NCBI GenBank assembly: GCA_033807775.1 | Contig: CM066321.1 | Coordinates: 247,306,422 to 247,370,421 of the forward strand | DNA length: 64,000 nt | Source: Saussurea involucrata | Taxonomy: Eukaryota > Streptophyta > Magnoliopsida > Asterales > Asteraceae | Direction of reading: 5' to 3' | Shown: piece after piece, positions 49,625 to 62,164 of the stretch | Position numbering within the stretch: position 1 is the first letter of the stretch | Layout: every line of letters starts with the position of its first letter | Notes under the pieces: model-generated | Database searches by the model: none | Told to the model about the DNA's origin: nothing | What the model saw: the letters and a program-made list of their open reading frames with translations, nothing else | Position numbers and translations under genes: made by a program

Positions 49625-52600
49625 AGTTGGTATCAGAGCACAACTTGAGCGAATCGAACACATTTCGGTGTGTTTGAACTCAAGTTTGCGGCTCGGGATT
49701 TTCTTTTCCTTTTAAAATTTTGAGAAAATAAAAGAAAGGGAAGGTACGTTTGAGAAACGGTGACCGAAGGGGCAGTGTGTACAGTCAGCCGATGCCAAGG
49801 GAAAAGGTAAAGTACTTAGTGTAATTTATTGCTTTCTAGAACATAGGAGTATGTATGCTAGACTGCTTGATGCTTATTACACTATACTGCATGTTTGTCA
49901 CTTGCTAGTAGGAATTTATGCCAGTCTTGATAGGTTGCTAAGTGAATGCCTTATAAGTTGTATGCAGTAGGAACCATATAGCCTTAGAATGTTGGATTTA
50001 GTTCTATTGCGCAACTATTGTTTGAGTCCAACCGTTGTAGGATAGAATCTTTTATTCGAATGTCTATCTGATTTCACACTGTATGCAACTGTGCATTCGC
50101 GAGGCGACTCGTCATGACTAGTGAGGATTTCGTCATAGTAAGGGTAGTGGAATAGGGTGAAAATTCCTAGTGAGCTAGGAAGAGTGTTTACATATGCTGG
50201 TACGAGCATATGGGTGTAACTGTCGGCAAGGGACTACTTGGGCACTTCGGGATGGGACTCGAAACGAGTAAGGATAGGTGTGGAAGGTAGTAGTAGAGCT
50301 CCTACTATCTGAAGCACAGGATCCGTGCTCGGGTCGGGGAAAGTCACGGGGAATCCGAGGAGTTAAGCGTGAGCGTAGATAGCAGGATTTATTGTGTGCT
50401 AATTACTCGTTGTAATATCTACCCATAATAGCCATCACAAGGAGGAACAACAATAGTGAACCTACTAGTACAGGTGTGTACTTGAATTGCTTTGATATGA
50501 TGATCGTTGGGGTAGTGATGAAGGTTCTAAACTAGTAGTTGTTGGAATAGAAGGACGATTCTAGTATTAATCACTTGGTGTGACGATAAGGATGATGTTT
50601 ATTTTAAGTAGACCATTTCGGGCCAAGATGGATGATTGTGCTAGAATCATAGGCTTATAGAGCCGACTTGGATTTGAGGAAAAATCGTAGGGATTATTTG
50701 ACGTAATTTCCCAATTTGCCCTAAGAGGTTTAAATGTCCGGACGACGTTAGTGGACCGGAGAGGCATGGAGGAGTATGAGTCGAGACGTTGAATGCCGAA
50801 TGAGTCATGCACAAAGTTTATTTTGAAAATAAAATTGCATTAACTAATTCTTGTGTTTCCAATCCTTTTATGGATTGTGTTTTGGAATTTTGGGAAATGT
50901 TCAGCACACACACAAGATTTCGAATTATGGTTTTGAAAGTACATGAAACCGTTTTATCACGGGAGTTGCAAACTTTGTTAGAATTTGTTTCATTTTGTTA
51001 TTTTCCAACGGTTCTTTCGGGTAAGATGATATCCGTGTTTTGTAGCGTTTAAAAAATTGGGTAAGTGACTACGGCTTGTGACTACGGCTTGTGACTCTAA
51101 CATTGGAACTCCTCCACATATGTTAGAGTTGAGACGGAAAGTTACATTCCACGATGTCTGTATAAAACTATTTTGGTGATTTGTTTAATATGAGTTTGTT
51201 AAACAATGTTGTTTTATGGTTTTACCGTGGAAAGAGATTTTTGGGATTTTGGCGTCTCATTCATGATTTTGCTTTTAACAATTTGACTTTGGGGGCACAA
51301 TGTATGGTGCTATTTTATTGACTTAGAGTCATTGAGTTCGTTGAGGTTCATGAAGTTTGTGTTACTAAGTATTTTATTGCAAATAGTTCAGTGTATGGAT
51401 TGATTTATGCGTGACTTAAGTGATGCATGGAAGAATATTTTGGTAACATTTCATAATGAGTTGTTTGGTGCGCTTTTAGTCAGTTAAATGTTTTATTATC
51501 ATTTCCATGAAAATGCGCTATATCGACTTAGGGGTATGCATACTTGGGTAACCTTTGTTTCTTGACATTCGATAAACGAGTCGTGCATGAAAATGTTTTA
51601 GTTCCTTCTTGTCGGAATGAAAGACCATTTGGTCAAAGGAGTGTTTTAGTGTTGTGAATATCATGCATACGTTTACAATGTGTTATATTTTGAAAATATA
51701 AATGCGTAGATTGTGGACATTCAGTTAATTTAGAATTGCCGATTATTTTGGGAAAATTAAAAACTTTTGCTTCCGAGGAAACGAGTATTTTGAGCATTTT
51801 TGACAAATACATTGTTGTGTGCAGTTCTGTCAGGAATATTTTGCATGTGTGTCATTGCAAGAAATTTCTAAGGAAGTGTTACAAACTTGCATGCCTACTT
51901 CCAGTTTGAGATTTTAAGAGGGTTTAGTCGATATTTTTGTATGATGGAAGCGGATTGGTTTCTGTCTTCAAGTTTGAAACTTACACAAGACAGTTGTGTT
52001 TTAACAAAAATATATTTGTAAACCGTTTCATCGTTTTGTGTGATTAGCTGACGCGCGAAAAATTTGTTGGTGAACCCTGTGCCACGTCATTTTATGATTA
52101 AAAAGAGAAATTTTGGAATCAAATGTCGTGAAACTTATTTTGAATTTTGTGCACACCTTTGTCGCACCCTGTTTAAGGTCAAGCGGTTACGTTAAGTGCA
52201 TGTCATGAGTCAATCCATACTGGAATCGAGGCGGTTCATTTTTAAAGAAATTATTTATTACGCTTTGCGTTTTGTGAGTACACTGAACTGCAATAGAATG
52301 ATTTTTAACATGATTTTCATAAGTGGGACGAGCGTGTCCATTTGTGCGTAACTACCGAACTGATAATAGTAGTTTTATTGTATACGAGCTATTTGGGATG
52401 AAAAATCTTGGTGTTGAAAATATTTTGTAAACCATTTGGGAAATGCACTTTTAAGTGTTATGTATCATTTTGAGAATTATGAGGGTGTGAGTCCTTTGGG
52501 AAAACTTTTTTTAAAACCCGTGATGAGTTTTTGGGTTAATGTTGATTTTAGAGTATTGCTTGCTTAAACATTGTTTAAACGCTTTTTTGACCGACATATG

Positions 52601-53757
52601 GGTCTAGCAAGCGTGGAGTATTTTGCTCGGTTTTGACTTTGAGATAGTTATGGGTCAATTGCCCGGTTTTAATGGCTCGATGTGGAGTCTTGTTGATGGG
52701 TTGCTTTTGTTGCACCGTTTTGCATTTTTGCACGTTGAGTATTTACATGCTTGGGTGGGTGAGTCATTCCGGGATAGGCATGTTGTTGGTAGACTGTATT
52801 GCATTGGATCCATAGGCATGATAGTCAGTCGTTAGTAATGGTCGATTGGGTATCTCGGGGTGGGACCCCGGTATTTATGTTTTATGACCTTGACTTTCCA
52901 GTAGGCACTAGGAGGTTATAGTATTGAACAGTTACCTGGGAGGTAGACGTCGAGGTGTATCCTCGATACGGTGTAACTTGGCTTCGTAGAGCGAGTGTGG
53001 AAGATACGTCGACGGTGGAAGGTTGGGTATTCCACGCGTGTTGGTACTATAGGCCGAATAGTATCGGTTAAGGGAATGATGCCCTTTGTAATTAAGAGAA
53101 TAAATGCGCAGTAACCTTTTTGAGGTAAGTGGTATATTTAGGTGTCGACTTTTGGGCTTGAGGCCAAACACCTTTAGTGTAATCGGAGAATTGTAGCCGA
53201 TTTTAAAATAATTATGGTGATGGTAGTAGTAACCCTGAAATGCTCACTTGTGATGAATGGTTATGGTGGAATGACCTTCGTGAGTGATTATAAATTTACT
53301 GGGTTGATGATTCGTGTGAAATAAATTTTGGGAGTCTATTAGAACTCGTGGAAGTTAATCGACAGTTAATGGTAGGAATGATCGGATTCGAGTATCCTGT
53401 AGAGTATATTGGTGAGCAACTTTAGAATGGTTAGAGCTTGAAATTTGAATCGAGATGTGTGGAATATCTAAGGTTGGGAGACAACCGAAGTCATTTGACT
53501 AGGAATGATTCCAGTTGTTGGAGTGTTCTTCCGATCATAATTTCAGTGTTCTTGAAGGAGTTTTGTTGGTAAGAAAAGTATTCGAGAAATTTTTAGACGG
53601 TGTGAGAAATTTAGATTCCAGTTAGTGAAAGCCTAGTGGCAACACAGAAAGGGTTCCGAGTGGACTTGGGAACCCGAAGTTGAGATGCGGGAGAACTATC
53701 CAGAGTTATTCGTGGGCAGAGACTTCGAGGACGAAGTCTAATTCAAGCGGGGAGAGT
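49625..53757 (+). other. decayed interior of element D
   Basis: It begins with the primer site and a leader. A possible gag start (ATGCCAAGG, 49791) is followed within a few codons by a stop. About 4 kb hold only short ORFs that look like nothing known. At 53658-53741 the frame reads WTWEPEVEMRENYPELF, the end of a chromodomain as in Tekay-type chromoviruses, then a stop 16 bases before the LTR. Confidence 0.65.
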
Positions 53758-55892
53758 TGTAAAACCCGTATCCCGGTACGTCTTATTTATTAATTTAATT
53801 CTTCCTCTTAATGTTTTTATTTTTACCGGGATTAGGCGGCTAGGACCTAGAGCGAAGTAAATTGATTAATTTTAAAATTAATGGTTAAAACTCAAATGTA
53901 AAGGGGGGGGGGGGGGGGGTGGGAATGTGAACTACTTCTAAACCTAGGGGCTAAAAGGGAAAGTTGGCAATTGGAGTGCATGGGGATCGGCCTTAATACC
54001 GACCCCCTCCCTTTCTTCTCGTTTTAATTTCTTCCCACGCAAGTAGCAGCCGAGAGGAACCCTAAGCATAACCCTAGCTTTCCCTGCCCTCGCCTTCCCT
54101 ACCTGCTGCCGCCGCCGGACCACCCCAGCGTCGCCGTGTCGCCGCTGCTCCCCTGCCGAAGAAGATTAAAGTGCAGCGAGAGAGGGAGAGAACGAGAGAG
54201 AAAGGGGGCCGGAGTTGTGAGTCGCTGCTGTGTCGTCGCAAGGTAAGATTCCTCCTCTCTTTGTTTTTCTGTTGCTTCGTCGTCAAAACAGCCGGGAAAC
54301 CACCACCGCCGCCGCAGCCATGGCTGCCGGCGGTGTATCTCCCCGTGAACCACCTTGGTGGTGGCTGTAAGGGTGGGTTAGGGGCTGTTCGTTCATTCGT
54401 GTGGGTGTGTATGACGGAGTTAGGATAATCGGGTTATTTCGTTGGCATTCGTCGGACGTGCAACCGAATCATCGCCATCGCCGGTGGTGGCTGCCGCCGC
54501 CGTCGACCACCACTGCCGGAGGTGGCAGTGGGTGGTGAGTTGTTTAGTCCAGTCCTTAGTAACCTAAAACCCTAACCTCGATTGCTAAACTCTTAACCCG
54601 AATCGCATAAACCCGAAACGAAAACTAAGTCGTCATTTTATGTGAAATCACTTAATCCGCCTCTGTTTTGTAAAAGCCATAGAAAATCTAGGAAACTCGG
54701 ATTGAGGTGAAACCAGTGCCCAAATCTCACAAATTGGGTCTGGTATGTTTCGTATGTTTTGAAGAAAAATTAATACGGCCTCTAGCTAGGGCCAAAATGG
54801 CGATTTGTGTAGACTGGTCCGGAATTCACAGTTTGGATAGCCTGTCTTAGAAATTCCGTATAAAATAGTAGGGACATCGTATGAACGCGTGCGATATGTC
54901 CCTGGAAATCTAAGACATAGAACTTTCTAGTTATGGAATAATCTTTCTGGTTTGATGAGTTTAAGGGGAGCTAAACAGGTCATGAACAGACCTGTAGTTT
55001 GAGACCAAAAGCTGGAAAATAAACGTTTAGGCTTGTAGTTGTAATTTCGGGTTAGGACTTCACTTTGACGCTTGATAACACTTCTTTAGGTGGAAAGAAG
55101 TGAGTTGGAGTTGGCGGGCTCGTATTGCTTTTTGTGGATATCTGCTTTGCTTTTCGAGGTGAGTTCTCTCACTGTGTAGGATAGAGATTGTATGCGTGCT
55201 ACTATAGTTCGTGTGTATTAACTGTTCTGTTTGTATGTTGAACTAGGCCGAGTTAGTGTCTAGTATGAGGTCTTGGGTGTCGTATGAATCTCGGGGAGAC
55301 CGAGGACTCGGGGAGACCGAGGAATACGTACACGAGGGTGGTATGAACTCGGGGAGACCGAGGGATGTTTGCACGAGTGTGGTATGAACTCGGGGAGACC
55401 GAAGGATGTTTGCACGAGTGTGGTATGGACTCGGGGAGACCGAGGGATGTTTGCACGGGTGTGGTATGAGTTCGGGGAGACCGAATGGTGTATGCATAGG
55501 GATTTTTGTATGAGTTTGCCTGTATTGCTAAACTGTGTGTAATGGTTGTTATATCTATCTGCTGGTAGGGGTGGTGTCGGTATAATTGATACCCTATGCA
55601 TGTGTTTGAATTCACTAAGCTTCGTGCTTACTCTTTTCCTATAAATTACTGTTTCAGGTACGAGTGGAAGTAAGGCGTGACGGTACACACTGGCGCGTTG
55701 TGGAGACTTCCATCATTTTTACTTTGAGATATTATGTTTTTACTATTTACATTTTCCGCTGTGTTACTTGGATTGGTTATTTAACTTAACGGTTTTGATG
55801 AAACATTTATTTGGGCCTAAACATTTATGGTTTTATTTAATAAAATGGTATTTTAAAAAGTTCAAATTTATTGTAATTTTTGGGACGTTACA
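53758..55892 (+). repeat. 3' LTR of element D
   Basis: Near-identical to 47481-49624. Differences include a longer G run (about 53902), one fewer copy of a 17-base unit near 54600, and single substitutions. Confidence 0.9.
55289..55487. repeat. tandem array with CTCGGGGAGACCGAG hairpins, D 3' LTR
   Basis: Same organisation as 49021-49220 with a few changes. Confidence 0.85.
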
Positions 55893-56059
55893 AGTTGGTA
55901 TCAGAGCACAGCTTGAGCGAATCGAACACATTTCGGTGTGTTTGAACTCAAGTTTGCGGCTCGGGATTTTCTTTTCCTTTTAAAATTTTGAGAAAATAAA
56001 AGAAAGGGAAGGTACGTTTGAGAAACGGTGACCGAAGGCGCAGTGTGTACAGTCAGCCG
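55893..56059 (+). repeat. second copy of the D leader after the 3' LTR
   Basis: Primer site TGGTATCAGAGC at 55896 and sequence matching 49625-49792 almost base for base, then an abrupt switch to copia 2 at 56060. Confidence 0.85.
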
Positions 56060-57133
56060 AGGTCTGCAGAACGCATACCCCTCTACGTATGTAAAAGAAA
56101 GGGAAGGTTCTGGAGTCCTGTGAGCGCGTATGTAATCTATCCTAAGTTGTTCATCAGAGGCATAGGACAGAAGTTTGGCTGGCAGAGGTCTGCAGAACGC
56201 ATACCCCTCTACGTGTGTTGTGGTTGTCATTCTTCCCAGGGGGTAAGTCTTCACTACAGGCCCTTCCATTGGCCACTTGTTGATTTGTAGCAGAGGTTCC
56301 AGAATGACTCCGATAGTCCTCTGGAACTGCAGAGCAGGGAGATCTTGCACATTTGGACCCTTTGCCTTCTGTGTTGAGATGCGGCGATCAATTGTGTTCA
56401 CTAGCTCTTGCATCATCAGAGCTGCAAAGTCTAGGGGTAAGTCATAATATACACCATACATAATGGCTAGGATTTGATGTGAGGTTTGATCTGGACTCCT
56501 TATTTTGCCCGTGAGGCATCTGTTAAGAATCGAGAATAGGGTATTCCACAAATGTGGGAATCGGTTTCGTGTAAAGTCATTTCTCTTAGTTAGGTGGGTA
56601 TTATAACCTAACATCTCTGCAAAATCGCAGAGCTCTCTATCAGAAGGAAGCTCTGCGTATTCCTTAATCCCTAAGAATCCTCTTGTTGGTAGATTGAACT
56701 CCAAAGAAAGCATCGTTCTGTTTAATCGGAGTTCCATGTTCTCAGATTTATCAGGTTTGGAGACCCAACCTCGAACTTCTCTTGACTCTGCATCGTAATA
56801 ACAACTTTTCCAGAATTGGTTCATGTATCTCGCAGGTATGCAAGTGACATTCTTGGATAGGAGGGTGTACAATCGGTGATTTTCAAGGATATTCAGTAAA
56901 ATGGTGTGTGCTTCCCCAAATATTGTTCTTGAGGGCACCAGGAAATGGTTGTTTGGTTTGAGAGGTAATGAGTTCTCGAAATGGTTATTTTCGATAAAGA
57001 ACTGCAAATGGGTGGTTGGATTGAAATCAACGGATTCGCCTTGTTCTTGTTCTTGATTTGGGGACCTGGGTCGGTGTTGTGAGTGCTCGGAGTGAGCAGG
57101 GGAAGTCGCCTGAGAGATTTCGGTGGAAGCCAT

Positions 57134-58164
57134 TACTTACTGATGGAAGAAAGGAAGTAAAAGGATGAGAGTTGCAGGTTTATCACTGTTCGCCGGAGAT
57201 AAGATCGAGAGGTAATCGTAAAAGATGAAGAGGAAGGTTAGACGGGGTTTTATAGGTGAGGTTTGAAACGGATAGAATTTTACGGTAAAATCGAATTAAA
57301 TGATATTTGGGGTCCGCAATCGAGTACACACAGCTAGGTTCAAGTTTCAGAACTTTGTGTGGCACACACGTCCAATGAGAAAATGCCACGTTGAAGGTGT
57401 CAGAACACGATTAGACGTCGTGCGCGGCCCATTAATGCTGAGCGCGTGGGCGTCTCTATACTCGAATGACTGTCACCTTCAGAAATAACCCGCACCGTAC
57501 AGAATTCCGTTTCTGTGCTTAAGTGTTAAATCGACAGAGGCTCTGTGGTGGAATGAGCTCTGTGATTTGAAACCTTTTTATGTTACCTCTGAGCTTGTAC
57601 CTTTACCAAAAGCATTTGAAAACAGTGGAATATAGTCTCTGTGTAGAAATTTAGGATTACAGAGACTCTGACTCACAGAAGCTCTGCTGAGCTCCTCAGA
57701 GGCGCTGTGACCTTAAATTTCTAATAACATAATGCTCATAAAACTTTTTGATCATTCAAAGTTTTGATTGTGTAAAACTGTGTTTTTAGGACGTGTTTGA
57801 AAATTGGTGTCTGAGAAAACTGTTTTGAAAAGAGGTTTTGTGCAAGACATTCTCCTTTTGATTTACCTTTGCTCGGCAAACTACCTGACTTCTGTGAATT
57901 TGGTTGATCTCAGTTCTTCTTCGGTTCCCCCTTGAATGATCAACCTCTGTGGATCAATTCAAGTTCTCCTTCTGCTCCCCCTTGACCTATGCTTGGATTA
58001 AATTAGATAAGTAATGCATAGAACATAGGTCAAACTCACCAGAGGGTCTGTGGAGATTGTCAGAGGTTCTGTTGATTTCCACAGAGGCTCTGATGCTATA
58101 GAACTTTTTGTGACTAAGAATTTACATTCAGAAGAATTTAAGTATATACATATATACAAGAGGA
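57134..58164 (-). other. spacer between pol and second ORF of copia 2
   Basis: About 1 kb without ORF. The part at 57520-58100 is very dense in CAGAGG, CTCTG and the near-palindrome CACAGAGGCTCTG. The part nearest the second ORF carries a TATA box. Confidence 0.65.
57248..57254 (-). promoter_or_regulatory. putative internal promoter of copia 2 second ORF
   Basis: The reverse strand reads ACCTATAAAACCCCGTC, a strong plant TATA consensus, followed by a pyrimidine-rich stretch (CTTCCTCTTCATC) and, about 115 bases after the TATA, the ATG at 57133. Spacing fits a capped transcript with an ~85-base leader. Confidence 0.5.
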
Positions 58165-60255
58165 TCAAGTCTTTCTCACAGAGGATTCAACCCATGTTAT
58201 CATACCCAACTTACCTACCAAGAAAAGAAATCTTTTCTCATCTAGTGCCTTGGTAAATAGGTCCGCAAGCTGGTATTCAGTGGACACAAAGTGCATTTCG
58301 ATTGTGCCATGTTCAACATGATGCTTCCGAAAGTGGTAACGGATATCGATATGCTTTGTTTTTGAGTGCTGTACTGGATTGGCAGAGATGGCTATGGCAC
58401 TTTTTGAATCACAGAGGATGTGTATCTTGTATATGGTGTAACCATAGTCTGTCAGCTGAGTTTTCATCCACAGAACTAGGGAGCAACAACGACATATTCA
58501 GCTTCTGCTGTAGATGTAGACACACAGTTCTGCTTCTTCGAAGTCCAGCTTACTAGTTTACCACCCAGGAATTGACAACTCCCAGAGGTACTTTTTCGAT
58601 CAAGATTGCATCCTCCATAATCTGAATCTGTGTATGCTTTAAGACCAAAGCCAGAGTTCTTCGGATACCAGAGCCCAAGATTTTTGGTCCCTTTAAGGTA
58701 TCTGAAGATCCTCTTTACAGCAATCACGTCTACTTGCTGTTAAGTATAAAAGAGACCCAATCATGCCTCTATAGAGCTTGCACTCTACAGATTTTCCATT
58801 TGGATCTGAGTATAACTTATTTCCAGTGGCCATGGGGGTCTTCATTACAGAGGCATCAGAGAGACTGAATTTTGAAAGTATGTCAGATACATATTTAGCT
58901 TGATTTATAAAAATTCCCTCTGATGATTGTTTTACTTGGAGTCCGAGGAAGAAGGTTAATTCTCCCATCATACTCATTTCAAACTCGCTCTGCATGAGTT
59001 TTTCAAAATCTTTGCACTGTTGTTCATTTGTAGACCCAAAAATAATGTCATCCACATAGATCTGTACAAGTAGAATCTCATAACCTTTTCTTTTGTAAAA
59101 CAAAGTAGTATATGTAGTACCTCTGTCGTAATCATCATCGAGAAGAAAGGTTGAAAGACGTTCGTACCATGCTCTTAGAGCCTGTTTCAGTACATACAGA
59201 GCTTTGTCGAGACAGTAAACGTATTTTGGGTACTTGGCACTTTCGAACCCTGGTGGCTGCTGGACGTATACTTCTTCTTGGATTTCGCCATTCAGAAAAG
59301 CATATTTTACATCCATTTGAAAAACTTTGAAACCTCGGTGGGCTGCGAAGGCTAAGAAGATTCTTATAGCTTCGAGCCGTGCGACAGGGGCAAAAGTCTC
59401 ATCGTAATCAATGCCTTCTTCTTGGCGATATCCTTTGGCCACCAATCTTGCTTTATTTCTAATAACCACCCCATCCTCATCCTTCTTGTTTCTGAAGACC
59501 CATTTAGTCCCTATTGCTTGTTTCCCCTTCGGCAGAGGAACTAGGGTCCATACCTTGTTTCTCTCAAACTGCAGAAGCTCTTTTTTCACAGCATCTACCC
59601 AGTTGGATCATCTAGGGCTTCAGAAATGCGTTTTGGCTCGATCACACTGATAAAATTTGTAAAGAAACAAAAGTTTGCAGTGGCTGATCTTGTCTTGACT
59701 TTATCAGAAGGATCGCCAATGATTTAGCTCTGAGGATGACTCATAGTCCACTTGGTAGTCCTGGGGAGATGGTCATTCGCATCATCAAGTTGACCCTCTA
59801 TGGTTGCACTTGTCGGTTCTGGTGCAACCTCTGTTGTTGATGGCACTTCTGTGCTTGAACTTGGTTCATTATCTTGTTGGATTATTGGGATAAGAGTTGG
59901 AATGGGTGCCTCTGAGGATGTAGAGACTGAGTCCTCATTTTCCTCTGGTATTGGTTCCTCTGTGGTTGCTGGAGTTGGTGTTTCCAGTGCCTCTGTGGTA
60001 GTATCTTTGGTTGTATCCTTTTCTGTTGGCTCCCCCTCAACACGTGCATCTGCATGATTCACATAAGAGGATGAAGTATTTATTGGACCAGTTAGAGATA
60101 TACCTGACTCAGTCTGGTTGGCAGAAGATGTTTCTCCAGAGGCCCTTGCAGCTCCGGCAGAGGGATCAATATCATCATGGAACATCTCTTCAAATAGCAG
60201 ATTTAGGTCTGCTTCTCCTATGGGTGAGATGCCAGAGGATTCCTTTTTGAGACCG
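58165..60255 (-). pseudogene. copia 2 pol remnant: linker, RT, RNase H
   Basis: From 60255 down: Sirevirus-type linker (GEADLNLLFEEMF), an acidic Thr/Ser/Pro-rich region, then EPKRISEALDD leading into RT (59589-58693) with WVFRNKKDEDG, ETFAPVARLEAIR and the catalytic YVDDIIFGS. RNase H follows (TDSDYGGC, TAEAEYV, CDSKSAIAIS, ADLFTKALDE). Breaks: stop near 59724, one-base frameshift near 59612, about 20 residues missing plus frameshift near 58710, frameshift near 58470. The integrase expected upstream is absent in this orientation. Confidence 0.85.
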
Positions 60256-60261
60256 AGTTTT

Positions 60262-61394
60262 GGTGATAATTAATTCCAGGGGTATTACTAATGGATACAT
60301 AACTCTCACAAATGGCCCTGTTACATTTAATAAAGTAGCCTATGTTGAAGGCTTAATGCATAATCTTTTAAGCATAAGTCAGCTGTGTGATCTGGGATAC
60401 AAAGTTACTTTTTAACTGTCAGTGTGTACCATAACTGATAAGAACATGCAAGTTGCATTATCAGGTGGTAGAAAAGAAAATGTCTATGTAATAGACATGG
60501 GACAAAGTTCGTCTCTTTGGACAAATGTATGTTTTCTCTATAAGAACTCAACTAAAAGGAACTGGCTTTGGCACAAACGTCTATCACATCTCAATTTCAA
60601 AACTCTGAATGTTCTTTCCAATAAAGAACTTGTTGGTGGTATGCCAAAATTCTCTTTTGTGAAAGAAAGCCATGTGCTGCATGTGAAAAAGGAAAAATCA
60701 CCAAATCTTCCTTCAAATCCAAACAATGCTTCTCCATCACCCTACTTCTTCAAATGCTTTACATGGATCTGTGTGGACCAGTCAGCACTCAGTCAACACT
60801 CCCAGCCTTGGTGGAAAAAGGTACATTCTAGTTATAGTTGATGAATTCACTCGTTATAGTGACACCACTAAAGAAATAATAAAATTCATCAAGAAGTCTG
60901 AAGTGCTGAATGGACAACTTGTGAGATCAGTAAGAAGTGATAATGATACTGAATTCAGAAATAGTACATTAGATGACTTCTTTAATGAAAAAGACATCTC
61001 ATAAAATTTCTCAGCTGTTCGAACTCCACAACAAATATTCCTACCTATTTTTGGGCTGAAGTAATAAACACTGCCTGCTTTACCCAAAATAGGTCTGTAA
61101 TAGTCAAAAGACACAACAAGACTCCATATGAAGTATTTTATGGCAGAAAACCAAATATTGGCTTTCTTCATGTTTTTGGAAGTGTCTGCTTCATTCTTAA
61201 TGATCGAGAAAATCTTGGAAAGTTTGATCCAAAAGCTGATGAAGGAATCTTTGTGGGATATTCTCTCACCTCTAAAGCCTATAGAGTGTACAATCTTAGG
61301 AGGAAATGTATTGATGAATCCATACATGTAAAATTTGATGATCATAGATCATCATCACTCTCATGTGATGATGATGAACTGAATAGATGGATTT
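60262..61394 (+). pseudogene. copia GAG-pre-integrase and integrase block, opposite strand
   Basis: In pieces of different frames it reads LTNGPVTFNKVAYVEG, then the pre-integrase motif WLWHKRLSHLNFKTLNVL, VDEFTRY, RSDNDTEFRN (integrase), and KTPYEVFYGRKPN to FVGYSLTSKAYRVYN at the end of integrase. Stops and frameshifts occur near 60415, 60840 and 61000, and about 20 residues around the catalytic regions are missing. It stops at 61394 where another LTR begins. It either is an inverted piece of copia 2 or belongs to a different copia family. Confidence 0.75.
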
Positions 61395-62164
61395 TGTAAC
61401 ACCCTCAATTTAGAAAGAGCAACTAAATCAAAATTTCAAAATAAAACATCAAATGAGGATTTGATTCCTCTCTAGAAAACAATTCTTGAGTTTCCTAAAA
61501 TAAAATTCTAGATTTAATTTGTACCCCAAGCCTTATACAGGGACTAAACATAGGTCGGGTGTTACTAAACCCAAACGAGTTGCTAATCCCAAAGTGCGGA
61601 AGACTTCATTCAATAGCTACTCTCTTCTCGTGCATCTAGCTAGCATCATCACTTCACAAGGTCGCTAGTACCATACCCCCAACCGGAACCTGATGCACAT
61701 AACGACAAATAAAAAGGTTAGGCTAACGCCTAGTGAGTTCAAGAGTTTACAACATGAATATATAAATCGTTAAAAGGAAAGAATGAAACTTAAATCATGG
61801 TCTTCCAAAATGATTTACTTTAAATATGAAAACAACCCGTTTCTAGGCGTTTTGAAGACGAACGCCCTAATGCAAAACATTCCTTCATAAAGTAATGCAA
61901 CCCAAAACTCACTCAAAACTTGAGTAGTAATTAAACTCCAAATTTATGAGGACGCGGATAAAACCTTATATCCCGAAACATCCAAAACACGGATGAGGCA
62001 TAATACTCAACCCATAAATCATGGATAATAATCCATATATATATATATAAAACATCACCGAAAACATGGATAATAGAATTCAATACCCAAACAACACCTT
62101 TCGGTGATGGGGGAGACCCGCTTCCATGATACGATGCGGAACACAAAGTTAAGCCACATATCTA

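Larger units (their letters stand above)
47481..56059 (+). mobile_element. chromovirus D with long LTRs, plus a partial second leader
   Basis: LTRs 47481-49624 and 53758-55892 (2,144 and 2,135 bases, about 40 differences by eye, about 2%). The primer site TGGTATCAGAGC is at 49628. The interior of 4.1 kb has no long ORF but ends with a recognisable chromodomain tail (53658-53741) and a purine tract (AAGCGGGGAGAGT). After the second LTR comes another primer site and about 165 bases identical in layout to the leader at 49625-49792, then copia 2 sequence. The unit is therefore LTR-interior-LTR-partial interior. No matching target duplication was found. Confidence 0.85.
41644..57133 (-). pseudogene. 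second ORF of copia 2, split by two insertions and stops
   Basis: It starts at 57133 (MASTEISQAT). Segments are 57133-56060, 47480-46221 and 44148-41644. The first encodes a plant transposon protein domain (MNQFWKSCYYD, PLDFAALMMQELV), homologous in layout to copia 1's ORF. The second is Glu/Pro/Ser/Thr-rich. The third holds a coiled-coil stretch (KSSFDSFADTTSR) and the conserved C-terminal region. The frame is continuous across the solo LTR once one TSD copy is removed. Stops lie near 47449, 47188, 46732, 46279, 43047, 42770, 42495 and 42078, and there is a frameshift near 41940. A direct repeat of about 30 bases (56060-56088 and 56188-56216) gives the peptide VEGYAFCRP twice. No membrane segment is seen. 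Confidence 0.75.
40773..60255 (-). mobile_element. Sirevirus-like Ty1/copia element 2
   Basis: A reverse-strand element: pol remnant (60255-58165), second ORF (57133-41644), purine tract and 3' LTR (40773-41479). Two chromovirus insertions split its second ORF: a solo LTR at 44149-46220 and element D at 47481-56059. Its 5' LTR, gag and the integrase in sense order are not present in the window. CAGAGG/CCTCTG words are dense in both coding and spacer parts. Confidence 0.85.
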
